The notes under the pieces: generated by a model
What the model saw: the letters and a program-made list of their open reading frames with translations, nothing else
Database searches by the model: none
Told to the model about the DNA's origin: nothing
In this document: positions 26,227 through 34,855 of the stretch, piece after piece
How the letters are laid out: the number at the start of each line of letters is the position of its first letter
How positions within the stretch are numbered: the first letter of the stretch is position 1
NCBI GenBank assembly: GCA_020351875.1
Contig: CP070671.1
Location: 982,003-1,046,002 of the forward strand
Direction: 5' to 3'
From: Chromatiales bacterium
GTDB taxonomy: Bacteria > Pseudomonadota > Gammaproteobacteria > Steroidobacterales > GCA-2729495
DNA: 64,000 nucleotides
Made by a program: the position numbers and the translations under genes

Positions 26227-27255
26227 ATGCAGATCGATATCGCTCTGGAACCGGAATTCTCCGCCAGCGAACTTGCCGAGCTTGGCGAACTCGCCGAGCG
26301 CCATGGCATTGCTACGATCTGGGTGACGAATGATCCGCAGGCGCGCGATCTATTCATGCTGTATGCCCGCGTCGCCGAGGTGACGGATCGCATTCGGCTG
26401 GGCGTGATGGCGGTGTCCCCCCTCGAGGTGCACCCGATCAAGCTCTCTGCCTCCCTGCAGACACTCAACGAAATGTCGAACGGCCGGGCCTCGATTGTCG
26501 TCGGCGCCGGTGGCGCAATCCTGGCGCACACGAAGCTGGACCTGTCGCGCCGGGTTCGGGCCGTCAGAGAATGTATCGAGATACTGAAAGACACCAACGC
26601 CGACAAGCCGCTGAACTTCAATGGCGAGCTATACCCGGCCTGGAACTTCCAGACACGCTGGGCCGTCGATGTGCCGCCACGCGTACTGGCCGGCGCCAAT
26701 GGTGACCAGATGTTGCGCATGTCGGCGAGACGAGCCGATGGCGTGCATATGAGCGACATGCCGCTGCCCCTGGTCCCTGACGCTGTACAAAAGGTGACGC
26801 AGGCCCTGGAGACCCATGGCCGCCCGGTGGAAGGCTTCGAGTTCAACAATTTCTGGGCGTTTCACGTGAAGGAGGACCGGACCGAGGCCGAGCTGGAAGC
26901 GCGCAGCCGTCTCATTCTCCGCGGCATGCTCAAGCCCATGTACATCTCGCCGTTCCTGAACGACGCGGACATGCAGGTCGTTCGGGAAAACCTGCAGAGT
27001 TTCTACAAGCCTTTCTACGAACGTGAGGCTTTCTGTAAGAGCGGCGGCGTGTTCGAAAACGTGTCGGAGTCGATCGTCGATACGCTGGTCGAGAACCTGA
27101 CCCTGACCGCCACGACGGCGGAACTCGATGACCGGCTCGAGGTGCTCCACGAGTTCGCATCCGCGGGGCTGACACACATCACCCTTGGCCTGCACGACAA
27201 CCCCGCGGACACAATCCGACTCATCGGCGAGCGCGTTATCCCGGCCCTGCGCTAA
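26227..27255 (+). CDS. LLM-class (luciferase-like) flavin-dependent oxidoreductase
   Basis: About 342 residues from ATG 26227, preceded by AGGGGAA. An upstream TTG at 26170 is unlikely. It follows the luciferase-like TIM-barrel plan: HGIATIWVTNDPQARDLF near the start, RIRLGVMAVSPLEVHPIKLSAS, the conserved GRASIVVGAGG strand and the PPRVLAGANGDQMLRMSARRADG block. The C-terminus GLTHITLGLHDNPADTIRLIG is typical of the group. Flavin or F420 use and the substrate cannot be read from sequence. A fragment matching this C-terminus occurs at 36409-36507. Confidence 0.88.
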   Translation: MQIDIALEPEFSASELAELGELAERHGIATIWVTNDPQARDLFMLYARVAEVTDRIRLGVMAVSPLEVHPIKLSASLQTLNEMSNGRASIVVGAGGAILAHTKLDLSRRVRAVRECIEILKDTNADKPLNFNGELYPAWNFQTRWAVDVPPRVLAGANGDQMLRMSARRADGVHMSDMPLPLVPDAVQKVTQALETHGRPVEGFEFNNFWAFHVKEDRTEAELEARSRLILRGMLKPMYISPFLNDADMQVVRENLQSFYKPFYEREAFCKSGGVFENVSESIVDTLVENLTLTATTAELDDRLEVLHEFASAGLTHITLGLHDNPADTIRLIGERVIPALR

Positions 27256-27342
27256 GCGGTGCAAACCAGGCAGACAGCCTGATCCGACCCTTCTCTTCAC
27301 TTGGAGACTTGAGGCTGCCAACGCCGGCCGGGAGGAAGAAAC

Positions 27343-27807
27343 ATGGCTCACCTCTATGATTTCGATGTCGAGCTCAACAATAAGGAGACCCTTCATCTGC
27401 GCGAGCTGCAAGGACGGAAAGTCCTGCTGGTCAACACGGCCAGTAAATGTGGCTTCACGCCTCAGTATGCGGGCCTGCAAAAACTGGCCGATGAACAGGC
27501 TGACAGGCTGGTCGTGATCGGTTTTCCCTGCAACCAGTTCAGCGCCCAGGAGCCCGGATCTGACCAGGAGATCGAATCCTTTTGCCAGGCAAACTACGGC
27601 GTGAGCTTTCCACTGTCGAAGAAAATCGAGGTCAACGGCAAACAGGCAGACCCCCTGTTCCAGTACGCCGCCCACGCCCTTCCCGGACTGCTTGGCAGTA
27701 CCCGGATCAAGTGGAACTTCACCAAGTTCCTGTTCGACGAACACGGAGAACCCGTCAAGCGCTTCGCCCCGAAGGACGCCCCCGAAGCTATTCGGGCATT
27801 TCTCTGA
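27343..27807 (+). CDS. Glutathione peroxidase family protein
   Basis: The 154-residue protein keeps the Gpx motifs: peroxidatic Cys36 in NTASKCGFTPQY, GFPCNQF (Cys63, Gln65) and KWNFTKFL near residue 128. Cys replaces the selenocysteine of animal enzymes and Cys63 may not be the resolving residue, so thioredoxin rather than glutathione could be the reductant, as in BtuE-type bacterial proteins. It removes lipid and hydrogen peroxides in the cytosol. The start lies 87 bp after the LLM gene, behind GGAGGAAGAAAC. Confidence 0.93.
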   Translation: MAHLYDFDVELNNKETLHLRELQGRKVLLVNTASKCGFTPQYAGLQKLADEQADRLVVIGFPCNQFSAQEPGSDQEIESFCQANYGVSFPLSKKIEVNGKQADPLFQYAAHALPGLLGSTRIKWNFTKFLFDEHGEPVKRFAPKDAPEAIRAFL

Positions 27808-27869
27808 AGTGCCATCCAAGACCGATCAGTGCAAAAGAGTGCAAAAGGGCCCGACCCCATTCTCGCAAT

Positions 27870-28538
27870 CTATTGCGATGCGCCATAAAGAATTGCATTG
27901 ACGATACTCATCGCCAGGTTGAATTCAGCCGTCGTGTCGACGGTACCGGGCAGACGCGTGTCGTGAATCATCACTGATTTTTCGATGTCTTCACCGGTAA
28001 TCGCAAACTTCTTCTCCACATATTCGTAATCCTGATCGCTCTGATCCAGCGTCCTGCAGGTTACCGAACCCGACAGTCCGCCTATGAAGTCACGTTTCCG
28101 CTCAAAGTCACATTCGAGCACCCCTATGTAATAGGTCTTGCCGTTTTCGAGAACGGCAAAGGCGACCTTGGGTGTCACGAAATAGTTTCCAGACCAGGGA
28201 TCGCGATAGGCGATCTTGTTCATCAAATAGGTGCCCGGCTCGAGAGGCCAGGCAAAGCGGCCCCCTTCATTCACTTCTCCGTTGATGCGTGCCCTGTCCT
28301 CGAGCCGAACCAGCTGCGGCTCCAATGACATCGTGAACACGCCCGAGCCGATCTTTTTCTTCTCGCCATCCTCCAGCCATTCAATTCGGCCAAACACTAC
28401 CGACTGATTCGCCTGTACCTGGCGGATCTGTTCCTCAGTTTCAATGGTTGTTTCCCTCGTGACGCAACCACCCAGCGCCAACACGATAAAAACCACCCAG
28501 CAGAGGCAAACAAACCTTGCTTTTATTGACCTATACAC
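27870..28538 (-). CDS. Hypothetical lipoprotein
   Basis: About 222 residues if translation starts at GTG 28538. The frame remains open to a TTG at 28619, and neither start has a good ribosome site. A hydrophobic helix with lipobox LALGGC follows (Cys about 25). The mature part is beta-rich with Gly/Tyr-containing strands (FAWPLEPGTYLMNKIAYRD, GKTYYIGVLECDF) and two further Cys that may form a disulfide. I do not recognise a family. The last 60 bp before its 3' end contain a direct repeat (AGTGCAAAAG twice, 27828-27847). Confidence 0.65.
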   Translation of the reverse strand: MYRSIKARFVCLCWVVFIVLALGGCVTRETTIETEEQIRQVQANQSVVFGRIEWLEDGEKKKIGSGVFTMSLEPQLVRLEDRARINGEVNEGGRFAWPLEPGTYLMNKIAYRDPWSGNYFVTPKVAFAVLENGKTYYIGVLECDFERKRDFIGGLSGSVTCRTLDQSDQDYEYVEKKFAITGEDIEKSVMIHDTRLPGTVDTTAEFNLAMSIVNAILYGASQ

Positions 28539-28655
28539 GACATCTATGACAGGCCCGCGCCGGCATAGGTTCACCCCGCTGACTAAGTAGAAACCGAAAG
28601 GAGAATGGAGTCGAAACAAATTTCCTCGTCAGCATCTCACAAAGAAATTCAGTTC

Positions 28656-28674
28656 GACCCCGTTTTCCGGGGTC
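28656..28674. repeat. Short inverted repeat
   Basis: GACCCCG and CGGGGTC form a 7-bp stem with a five-base T-rich loop, lying between the hypothetical lipoprotein and the next terminator. It could be part of a small dispersed motif (compare GGACC and GACCCC near 26010 and 27850). No function is claimed. Confidence 0.35.
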
Positions 28675-28678
28675 TAAA

Positions 28679-28710
28679 AGAAAGACCCGGCGACAGGGCC
28701 GGGTCTTTCT
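28679..28710 (-). terminator. Intrinsic terminator for the VPLPA-CTERM gene
   Basis: A perfect 13-bp stem (AGAAAGACCCGGC and its complement) with a six-base loop, followed on the minus strand by a T-rich run (TTT after the TTTCT arm). It lies 18 bp downstream of the VPLPA-CTERM stop codon. Confidence 0.85.
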
Positions 28711-28727
28711 GGGCTCGGAAACCCGGT

Positions 28728-29432
28728 TCAGACTATTCTTCGCCTCAGCCAGCCGAGCAGACCCAGAGCCGTTCCGAACATCCAGACGGATGCGGGTAAC
28801 GGGATGGGTGACGGATGAACTGCGAACTGCTCATCGGCGCAACCAACCCCGTCCGGGCAACCGCCGTTGTAACTCGAGACCCACTCGGCCACCTGCCCCG
28901 CTTCGACCGGCACGCCATCATTGGTGTGCACCCGCAGGACAACGTGAATTTCCGCCACGCCGGAATCCAGCAAGCCGTTGGGATTGCCGAGGAGAACCTC
29001 GCCTGGTGGCTCGTTTTCACCGAGCTCTGCTGAAAAAGTGAGGAAGCCATCCATGTCGGACAGGAACCCCGCACCCCACAGCACCGAGACATCCACCGCA
29101 GGATCTGAAAAATCCGAATCCGCGCCACACATGAATGCGGCAGCACACGCGCCCGGATTGTTGAAAACAACCCACCAGAGCGTGTACGCGCCCATTGACG
29201 CCAGCTCCGATGTGCTGATGAGCACGTCAACGCCGTCCTCTTCACGCGTCAAAGTCGACACCCCTTTGACCGGCACGAACTCGGGCAGGGCCTCAATCAG
29301 GTACATGTCGCTGACATCGACACCGATCAGACTCGCGTTGGCCGCGGGCGCCTGAAACACAATGGACGCGAGAATCGCGAGGGCAGGGATTAACGTGTGC
29401 GCTGGGGAGCGCGCGTGCGTGGTAGTTCTCAT
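28728..29432 (-). CDS. Secreted protein with VPLPA/PEP-CTERM-type sorting signal
   Basis: About 234 residues from ATG 29432, which has GGAGG five bases upstream (GTG 29435 is also possible). It has an N-terminal signal peptide (LIPALAILASIVFQAPAANAS). The C-terminus is a textbook exosortase-type sorting tail: PIPLPASVWMFG, hydrophobic helix, then LRRRIV. The middle is a beta-sandwich-like domain with four cysteines in two pairs (ACAAAFMC, CPDGVGC), reminiscent of cohesin-like surface proteins, with the consensus NDGVPVEAGQVAEW. The protein is expected to be processed by an exosortase encoded elsewhere and displayed or secreted with exopolysaccharide. Confidence 0.85.
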   Translation of the reverse strand: MRTTTHARSPAHTLIPALAILASIVFQAPAANASLIGVDVSDMYLIEALPEFVPVKGVSTLTREEDGVDVLISTSELASMGAYTLWWVVFNNPGACAAAFMCGADSDFSDPAVDVSVLWGAGFLSDMDGFLTFSAELGENEPPGEVLLGNPNGLLDSGVAEIHVVLRVHTNDGVPVEAGQVAEWVSSYNGGCPDGVGCADEQFAVHPSPIPLPASVWMFGTALGLLGWLRRRIV

Positions 29433-29624
29433 CACAACCTCCGACGTCTTGTTATTACTTGCGCGGCAGCTGCCCGTCGGCAGCGACCGTTTGCGTCATC
29501 GGGGTTGTTTCAAGTCCGTTTGTACGCCCAAAACTGGCGCTTGTCATGCTGCAGTGCAGCTGCTGGGTTGCGGCCAACCCGCTCCCGCGCGGGAGTGCGA
29601 GGCCCGAAGGGTTGGATGCCTGGA

Positions 29625-29921
29625 TCAGACGCTGGTCAATTCGCGGCGCACCTCCGCCACTGGCGCGTAGAGCAGCCACTCGACCCAGGCCTGGTCCGCC
29701 GGCTGGCAGGCCCCTTCATAGGCCATGTACGCCATCTGCTCCTGGATCGCGGCGAAGGTCTGCTCCACCAGCTTTGCGCTGGGGCTCTCTAAGCGCCAAT
29801 AGCCCAGCACGAACCAGGCGCTGCTGCGGCCGTGCGGCAGCATGGTTTTCCACAACCGGCGTGCTGCCTGGCGGGCGTCGGTGATTGCCCGGCCAAACTG
29901 GTATGCGTTCTGCGCGTCCAT
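29625..29921 (-). CDS. Small hypothetical protein
   Basis: A 98-residue frame from ATG 29921 (MDAQNAYQFGRA) with a helical, Trp-rich composition. It has no signal peptide or membrane helix and no family I recognise. The internal blocks SSAWFVLGYWRLESPSAKLVEQ and GACQPADQAWVEWLLY read like genuine protein. The flanking 190 bp downstream contain palindromes (GCTGCAGTGCAGC near 29550, CTCCCGCGCGGGAG at 29582-29595) but no clear terminator. Treated as probably real. Confidence 0.5.
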   Translation of the reverse strand: MDAQNAYQFGRAITDARQAARRLWKTMLPHGRSSAWFVLGYWRLESPSAKLVEQTFAAIQEQMAYMAYEGACQPADQAWVEWLLYAPVAEVRRELTSV

Positions 29922-30180
29922 GCCGGCCAATCTGCCGGACAACGGCCCGCCTGGCCGGGAACTGGGTCACAGCAAACGGCACACACCAGGGCGCTATCGA
30001 AACCGCTCGCTCTGCGTGCTCAAGCCTTCCCATGCTTTTGCTCGCGGCATACCAGGCAATGCGCCGTTGGGCACGGTGAGTTCTACGCGTAGACTCCGCC
30101 TGCGGAGATCGCAAAGACTGGCAAAGGCAAGGTCGAACGATCGCTATCGTCCTACTCTGTTGCGTTGATGGAGCATTGAA

Positions 30181-30999
30181 ATGAAACGGTATCACCTGCG
30201 CATTCGCCACCTGTTGCTGGCATTGTTCTTGATCGCGCCGGGGATGCCGCTAGCGCAAGCCGCGGAATTCGACAGCGACTCGCCAACCGTCCTGGTCACC
30301 GGCAGTAATCGCGGCATCGGGCTGGAGTTTGTCCGGCAGTATGCGGCGCTGGGCTGGAACGTGATCGCGACTTGTCGGCGCCCGGCCGAGGCCGACGCGC
30401 TGTCCAGCCTGGCGGACGAATATGCCAACATCAGGATCGAGCAGCTCGATGTATTGCGCCACGACATGATCGATGCGTTGGCCAGGAAGTACAGGAAGCA
30501 GCCCATCGACGTGCTGCTGAACAATGCCGGGTTCTTCGGTGACACCCTGCAGTTGAGCGGCTCGTTCTTCGGCAGGCTCAATTACGACCTGTGGGATCTC
30601 TACGTGCGAACGAATGCCATCGGCCCGCTGAAAATGGCCGAAGCGTTCTTCGGCAGCGTGGTAATGAGTCAGCAGAAGAAAATCATGACGGTCTCCAGCC
30701 TGCAGGGATCCATCGAAGACAGTTACGGGGAAGGCAGCTTTTTCTATCGGGGCAGCAAGGCCGCCCTCAATATGTTCATGCATACGCTGTCCGGGCAAAA
30801 CAAGGTGAAGAAAGCCGAGGTACTCGTCGGCCTGTTTTCACCGGGCCTGATCATCGATGATCGCACGCGGAATCTGCGGTTGGACGGTAAAGTCGAACGC
30901 CCCGTGTCTGTCAGCGGCATGATCGAGGTCATCGACAACTTCACACCGGAGATGTCCGGCGGCTTCTACAAGTACACGGGCGATACGGTGCCGTGGTAG
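30181..30999 (+). CDS. Exported short-chain dehydrogenase/reductase
   Basis: The 272-residue protein has a signal peptide (LLLALFLIAPGMPLAQAAE) in front of a complete classical SDR domain. Cofactor motif TGSNRGIG is at residues 40-47, the NNAG motif follows near residue 118, and the catalytic pair is Tyr189/Lys193 (YRGSK). The layout is shared with the paralogue at 43879, so both may act outside the cytosol or be anchored at the membrane. NAD(P)-dependent oxidoreduction is certain by fold but the substrate is unknown. It stands alone; the convergent membrane protein begins 11 bp after it. Confidence 0.88.
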   Translation: MKRYHLRIRHLLLALFLIAPGMPLAQAAEFDSDSPTVLVTGSNRGIGLEFVRQYAALGWNVIATCRRPAEADALSSLADEYANIRIEQLDVLRHDMIDALARKYRKQPIDVLLNNAGFFGDTLQLSGSFFGRLNYDLWDLYVRTNAIGPLKMAEAFFGSVVMSQQKKIMTVSSLQGSIEDSYGEGSFFYRGSKAALNMFMHTLSGQNKVKKAEVLVGLFSPGLIIDDRTRNLRLDGKVERPVSVSGMIEVIDNFTPEMSGGFYKYTGDTVPW

Positions 31000-31010
31000 A
31001 AGGCGTCGTG

Positions 31011-31724
31011 TTAAGGGCCGATGACTGCGTCGTGACCTGCCGGCAGTTCGCCTCTGATCAACCTCCAGCCAATCGGTGCCATGCCGAAGAACGTAACAAG
31101 GGCGCCGATGAACATCAGGTTATCCACGTCGATAAAGACGCTCATCATCACGCTGCCGATGAAGATCATCGCGGCGCTCCACCTCGGCACGAGGCGAGAG
31201 AGGAACAGGCCCACGGCCAGCACCATCAGACCCAGCAGGCTGAAAGCCGTCAGGATCGTCGACAACAATAATGGGCCCTGCATTTCAATCAGCGCCTCCA
31301 GTGCCGGTATCGCGCCGGCGACCTGTTCGTTATCCACATTCCCTATGGCGGCAAACGACAACCACATCGCGAGCATGCCGGCCATGAACACCGCTCCGAC
31401 GCAGGTCATCGCAGCACCGACGATTGCCAGCCATGGCCTGGCCCTGTACAGGATGTATCCCAGGCCCAGGGCCGCACCGATCAGCACCGGCATGCTCAGG
31501 TAACCGACCAGGTGCGGCAGCACATAGTAGCGTTGCGAGCGGGCCGGATCTGTCAGCGCGGCCATGATGTCAGGTGCCAGATACGGGTCATGGCGCAGCC
31601 GGAACTGGAGTATTTCCGCCGGACTTTCCATGTGCAGCGCAAACACCGCCATGAACATCAGCGGGAACAGCACTAAGGAAAGCCCGGCGATGGTTCGCAG
31701 CGCAACGACCGGGTCCAGGCGCAT
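31011..31724 (-). CDS. Multipass membrane protein of unknown function
   Basis: The 237-residue protein has about six hydrophobic helices (LSLVLFPLMFMAVFAL, VLIGAALGLGYILY, IVGAAMTCVGAVFMAGML and others) and short loops. I do not recognise a family. It lies 27 bp downstream of the RND permease gene on the same strand and is likely the last gene of that transcript. Confidence 0.7.
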   Translation of the reverse strand: MRLDPVVALRTIAGLSLVLFPLMFMAVFALHMESPAEILQFRLRHDPYLAPDIMAALTDPARSQRYYVLPHLVGYLSMPVLIGAALGLGYILYRARPWLAIVGAAMTCVGAVFMAGMLAMWLSFAAIGNVDNEQVAGAIPALEALIEMQGPLLLSTILTAFSLLGLMVLAVGLFLSRLVPRWSAAMIFIGSVMMSVFIDVDNLMFIGALVTFFGMAPIGWRLIRGELPAGHDAVIGP

Positions 31725-31751
31725 TCTGCAGATCGGCCTGGCGCGCGCCGC

Positions 31752-34700
31752 CTAACCGGGCACCTTGACCCGGAACAGCACCGCGTAGAGCACCGGCACG
31801 ACGCCGAGCGTCAGCACGGTGCCGAACAACAGGCCCGAGGCCATATTGATGGCCATGGAGTAGAACAGCGAGTCCTGAGAGAGGATCAGCGGCATCAATC
31901 CGAGGATTGTCGTCACGGTGGCCATCAGGATCGGGCGCAGACGCGTGACCGCCGCATCCACGATCGCCTCGTAGGGATCGCCGCCCTCCGCGCGCACCAC
32001 GTCGATGCGGTCGATCAGCACAATACCGTTGTTGATGATGACCCCCGCCAGGCTCAACAGACCCAGGAGTGCAAAGAAATCGAACGGCGCCCGCAGCAGG
32101 TTGAGTCCGAGAAATGCGCCCGTAAAGGCCAGCGGTATCGTGATGAAGATGATCAGCGGCCGCCGGAAGGAATTGAACTGCCAGATCAGCAGCACCACGA
32201 TGCCGGTGATCGCCAGCGGCAACGTCCGGGTCAGCTGGGCCATCGTGTCCGCGCCCTGCTCGATCTCACCACCCGGCTCCCAGTGGTAGTCGGGACCCAG
32301 CTCCAGGTCTTCGATCATCGGCAGCGTCGCCGCGAGTAATTCCGGGGCCAGCAGCGTCTCGTGCTTCACTTCTACAGTCAGGCAACGTTCCTGGTTGCGA
32401 CGGCTGATCCGGAAAAAGGCCCACTCGCCGGTGATGTCGGCAATCTGCGGCAGCGGCACCAGTTCGCCGGTGGCGCTGGACGTGACCTGCACGTTCCACA
32501 GGTCACCCGGGCTGCGGCGCTCCTCCGGCAGGTTGCGCGCCAGCACCGGTATGGCCAGGTCGCCCTCCCGATAATCGGTGATCGGCAAACCATCCATCTG
32601 GCTCAGCAGCGCGCGCGAGACGTCTCTTGAAGACACCTGCGCGCGGCGCGCGCGGGCCTGGTCGACGACGATGCGCGCCTTCGGCACGCGGTTTTCCCAG
32701 TCGCTGATGACATCCAGGCTGCCGGGCATTGCGCGTAAAGCATTCACCAGCTGGGAACCCTTTTCGTACAACACCTCCTTGTCGGGCCCGAACAACCGCA
32801 CCTCGACGAAACCGGGTTCTGCTGAACCCAGCCACATTTCCTTGACGCGGCCTATCGCTTCCGGAACCTCGTCGATGAAGTACTGCCGGAGACGCCGCAC
32901 GACCGCGGGCGTCTGTTCGTAGGATTCGGTATTCACCACCATGAAGGCCACATGCGGATTTGGCTGCACCGGGTCCAGCACCAGGAAGAAGCGCGGACCG
33001 CCGGTGCCGACGTAGGCAATCGTACTGGTCACTTCGGGGTTCACGTCTTCGTCCAGCAGCCAGTCGTTGACTCTTTGCACGACTCGATCCGTGCTGTCGA
33101 TCCGATAACCCGCCGGCAAGTCGATGTAGACCAGGAACTGGTTGCGATCGCTGGTGCCGAAGAACTCGCGCGTCATCTGCGAGGCCAGGAACAGGCCACC
33201 TGCCATCGCACCAAGCGCGGCGAGCACCACGATAAAGCGCGCGCGGAGCATCGCCCGGACGAAGCCGCGATAGACGGTGTAGAACCGCCCGCCGTACGGG
33301 TCTGCCTGTTCAGCGCCGGCCTCGCCCTGCCCGGATGCTTTCACGGTCATGAACCAGAAACACATGGCCGGGGTCATGTACATGGACAGGAACCACGACC
33401 CCAGCAGCAGCAGCGTGACGACCATCGGCAGCGAGAACGCGTACTCGCCGGTCTGGCCCATCATCAGCAGCATCGGCAGAAAGGCGAAAATCGTAGTCAG
33501 CGACGATGTCAGCAGCGGGATCGCAAGCGTGGCGCCGGTCTCGATGCACGCCTCGCGCTTGTCCTGGCCCCGCTCCAGCCGGCTGCGGATTTCCTCCGCG
33601 ATCACGATGCCGTTGTCTACCAGCATGCCCAGCGCGATGATCGACGACGCGATGGACACGCGCTCGAGCTCGACACCGACCACCCGCATCAGGATCATGC
33701 CGAGCAGCATCGTCATCGGCACGAAGGAGCCGACGATCAATCCGGTGCGCACGCCGAGGAACAGCATGACCACGACCAGCACGATGACCAGTGTCTGGTA
33801 GACGTTGTTCAGCCCGCCGTTAACCGCGGCTTCTACCAGGTCCGGCTGGAAGGTCGCGTACTCCAGCGCATAGCCGATGGGCAGCTGATTTTCGATGCGC
33901 GCGAGCTTCGCAGTCAGCGCAGCACCAAAGCCCACCGCATTCACGTTGGGCGTGATGGACACGCTGATCGTAATAGCAGGCTGGCCGTTGAAATACACCA
34001 GCTCCCGCGGCGGATCCGCATAGTCACGCACCACCTGGGCCACGTCTTTCAGGCGGATGGTCTGCTGGGTATCCGGCAGCGCGATTTCCACGTTCTCGAT
34101 GTCTTCCACCGAGCGGAAATTGCCGGTGGGACTGACGATCACATCCTGGCGCGACGCATCCACACGCCCGCCCGGCAGCACCACGTTCTGCTCGACCAGG
34201 GTCTGCACGATCTGCTGGGGTGCGATACCGAGACCCGGCAGCGCGCTGGCGGAGAACTTCAGGAACACCCGCTCTTCCTGCACGCCGTAGAGTTCCACCT
34301 TGCGAGTGCCTGGGATCTCATACAGGCGATCGCGGATGTCGCGTGCGGTCAGGCGCATTTCCGCCATCGAGAAGCCTTCGCTGGTGAGCGCGATGGTGGC
34401 CACCGCCGTGAGCCCGAACTCGTCGTTCACGAAGGGCCCGATCGTGCCGGCCGGCAGCCTTGGCTTCGCGTCGATCATCCGGTTGCGGACCTTCTGCCAG
34501 ATCAGGTCCAGGTCGTCGAACTCGTCCCGCGTCTCGGCCTGCAGGACGGCCACGCCGTTCATCGAGTCCGACCAGATGTCGTCGAGCTCCGGCAACGAGC
34601 GAAGCTCGGCCTCCAGGTCGCGCGCAATCAGTTCCTCGACGTCGGCGGAATCCATGCCCGGGAAGAAGGCCGTGACCACGACCTCGCGGATCACGATGGG

Positions 34701-34817
34701 TGGGTCTTCCTGGCGGGGGAAGTCCAGGAACAGGCTGACCCCGAGGATGATGACCGTGAGGATGAAGACGACGGTCAGTCGATTGACGTCGAGGGCGAAA
34801 CGCGTGATGAAGGACAC
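31752..34817 (-). CDS. RND efflux pump inner-membrane permease
   Basis: The 1021-residue protein has the RND double repeat: helix 1 (VVFILTVIILGVSLFL), a large periplasmic loop, a bundle of five or six helices, then the pattern again. The first bundle carries GMLVDNGIVIAEEI, the helix-4 motif. The second carries GVIINNGIVLIDRID, where the proton-relay carboxylate is replaced by Asn. That is the pattern of the AcrB-like subgroup, often with Asp in one half only. The start is GTG 34817. The adaptor gene ends 38 bp upstream. No outer-membrane channel gene is adjacent. The substrate is unknown. A 674-residue antisense frame on the other strand is a shadow. Confidence 0.93.
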   Translation of the reverse strand: MSFITRFALDVNRLTVVFILTVIILGVSLFLDFPRQEDPPIVIREVVVTAFFPGMDSADVEELIARDLEAELRSLPELDDIWSDSMNGVAVLQAETRDEFDDLDLIWQKVRNRMIDAKPRLPAGTIGPFVNDEFGLTAVATIALTSEGFSMAEMRLTARDIRDRLYEIPGTRKVELYGVQEERVFLKFSASALPGLGIAPQQIVQTLVEQNVVLPGGRVDASRQDVIVSPTGNFRSVEDIENVEIALPDTQQTIRLKDVAQVVRDYADPPRELVYFNGQPAITISVSITPNVNAVGFGAALTAKLARIENQLPIGYALEYATFQPDLVEAAVNGGLNNVYQTLVIVLVVVMLFLGVRTGLIVGSFVPMTMLLGMILMRVVGVELERVSIASSIIALGMLVDNGIVIAEEIRSRLERGQDKREACIETGATLAIPLLTSSLTTIFAFLPMLLMMGQTGEYAFSLPMVVTLLLLGSWFLSMYMTPAMCFWFMTVKASGQGEAGAEQADPYGGRFYTVYRGFVRAMLRARFIVVLAALGAMAGGLFLASQMTREFFGTSDRNQFLVYIDLPAGYRIDSTDRVVQRVNDWLLDEDVNPEVTSTIAYVGTGGPRFFLVLDPVQPNPHVAFMVVNTESYEQTPAVVRRLRQYFIDEVPEAIGRVKEMWLGSAEPGFVEVRLFGPDKEVLYEKGSQLVNALRAMPGSLDVISDWENRVPKARIVVDQARARRAQVSSRDVSRALLSQMDGLPITDYREGDLAIPVLARNLPEERRSPGDLWNVQVTSSATGELVPLPQIADITGEWAFFRISRRNQERCLTVEVKHETLLAPELLAATLPMIEDLELGPDYHWEPGGEIEQGADTMAQLTRTLPLAITGIVVLLIWQFNSFRRPLIIFITIPLAFTGAFLGLNLLRAPFDFFALLGLLSLAGVIINNGIVLIDRIDVVRAEGGDPYEAIVDAAVTRLRPILMATVTTILGLMPLILSQDSLFYSMAINMASGLLFGTVLTLGVVPVLYAVLFRVKVPG

Positions 34818-34855
34818 GACAGTCGTCCGTCAGCGCGGCAGGGTCGGCAACAGCG

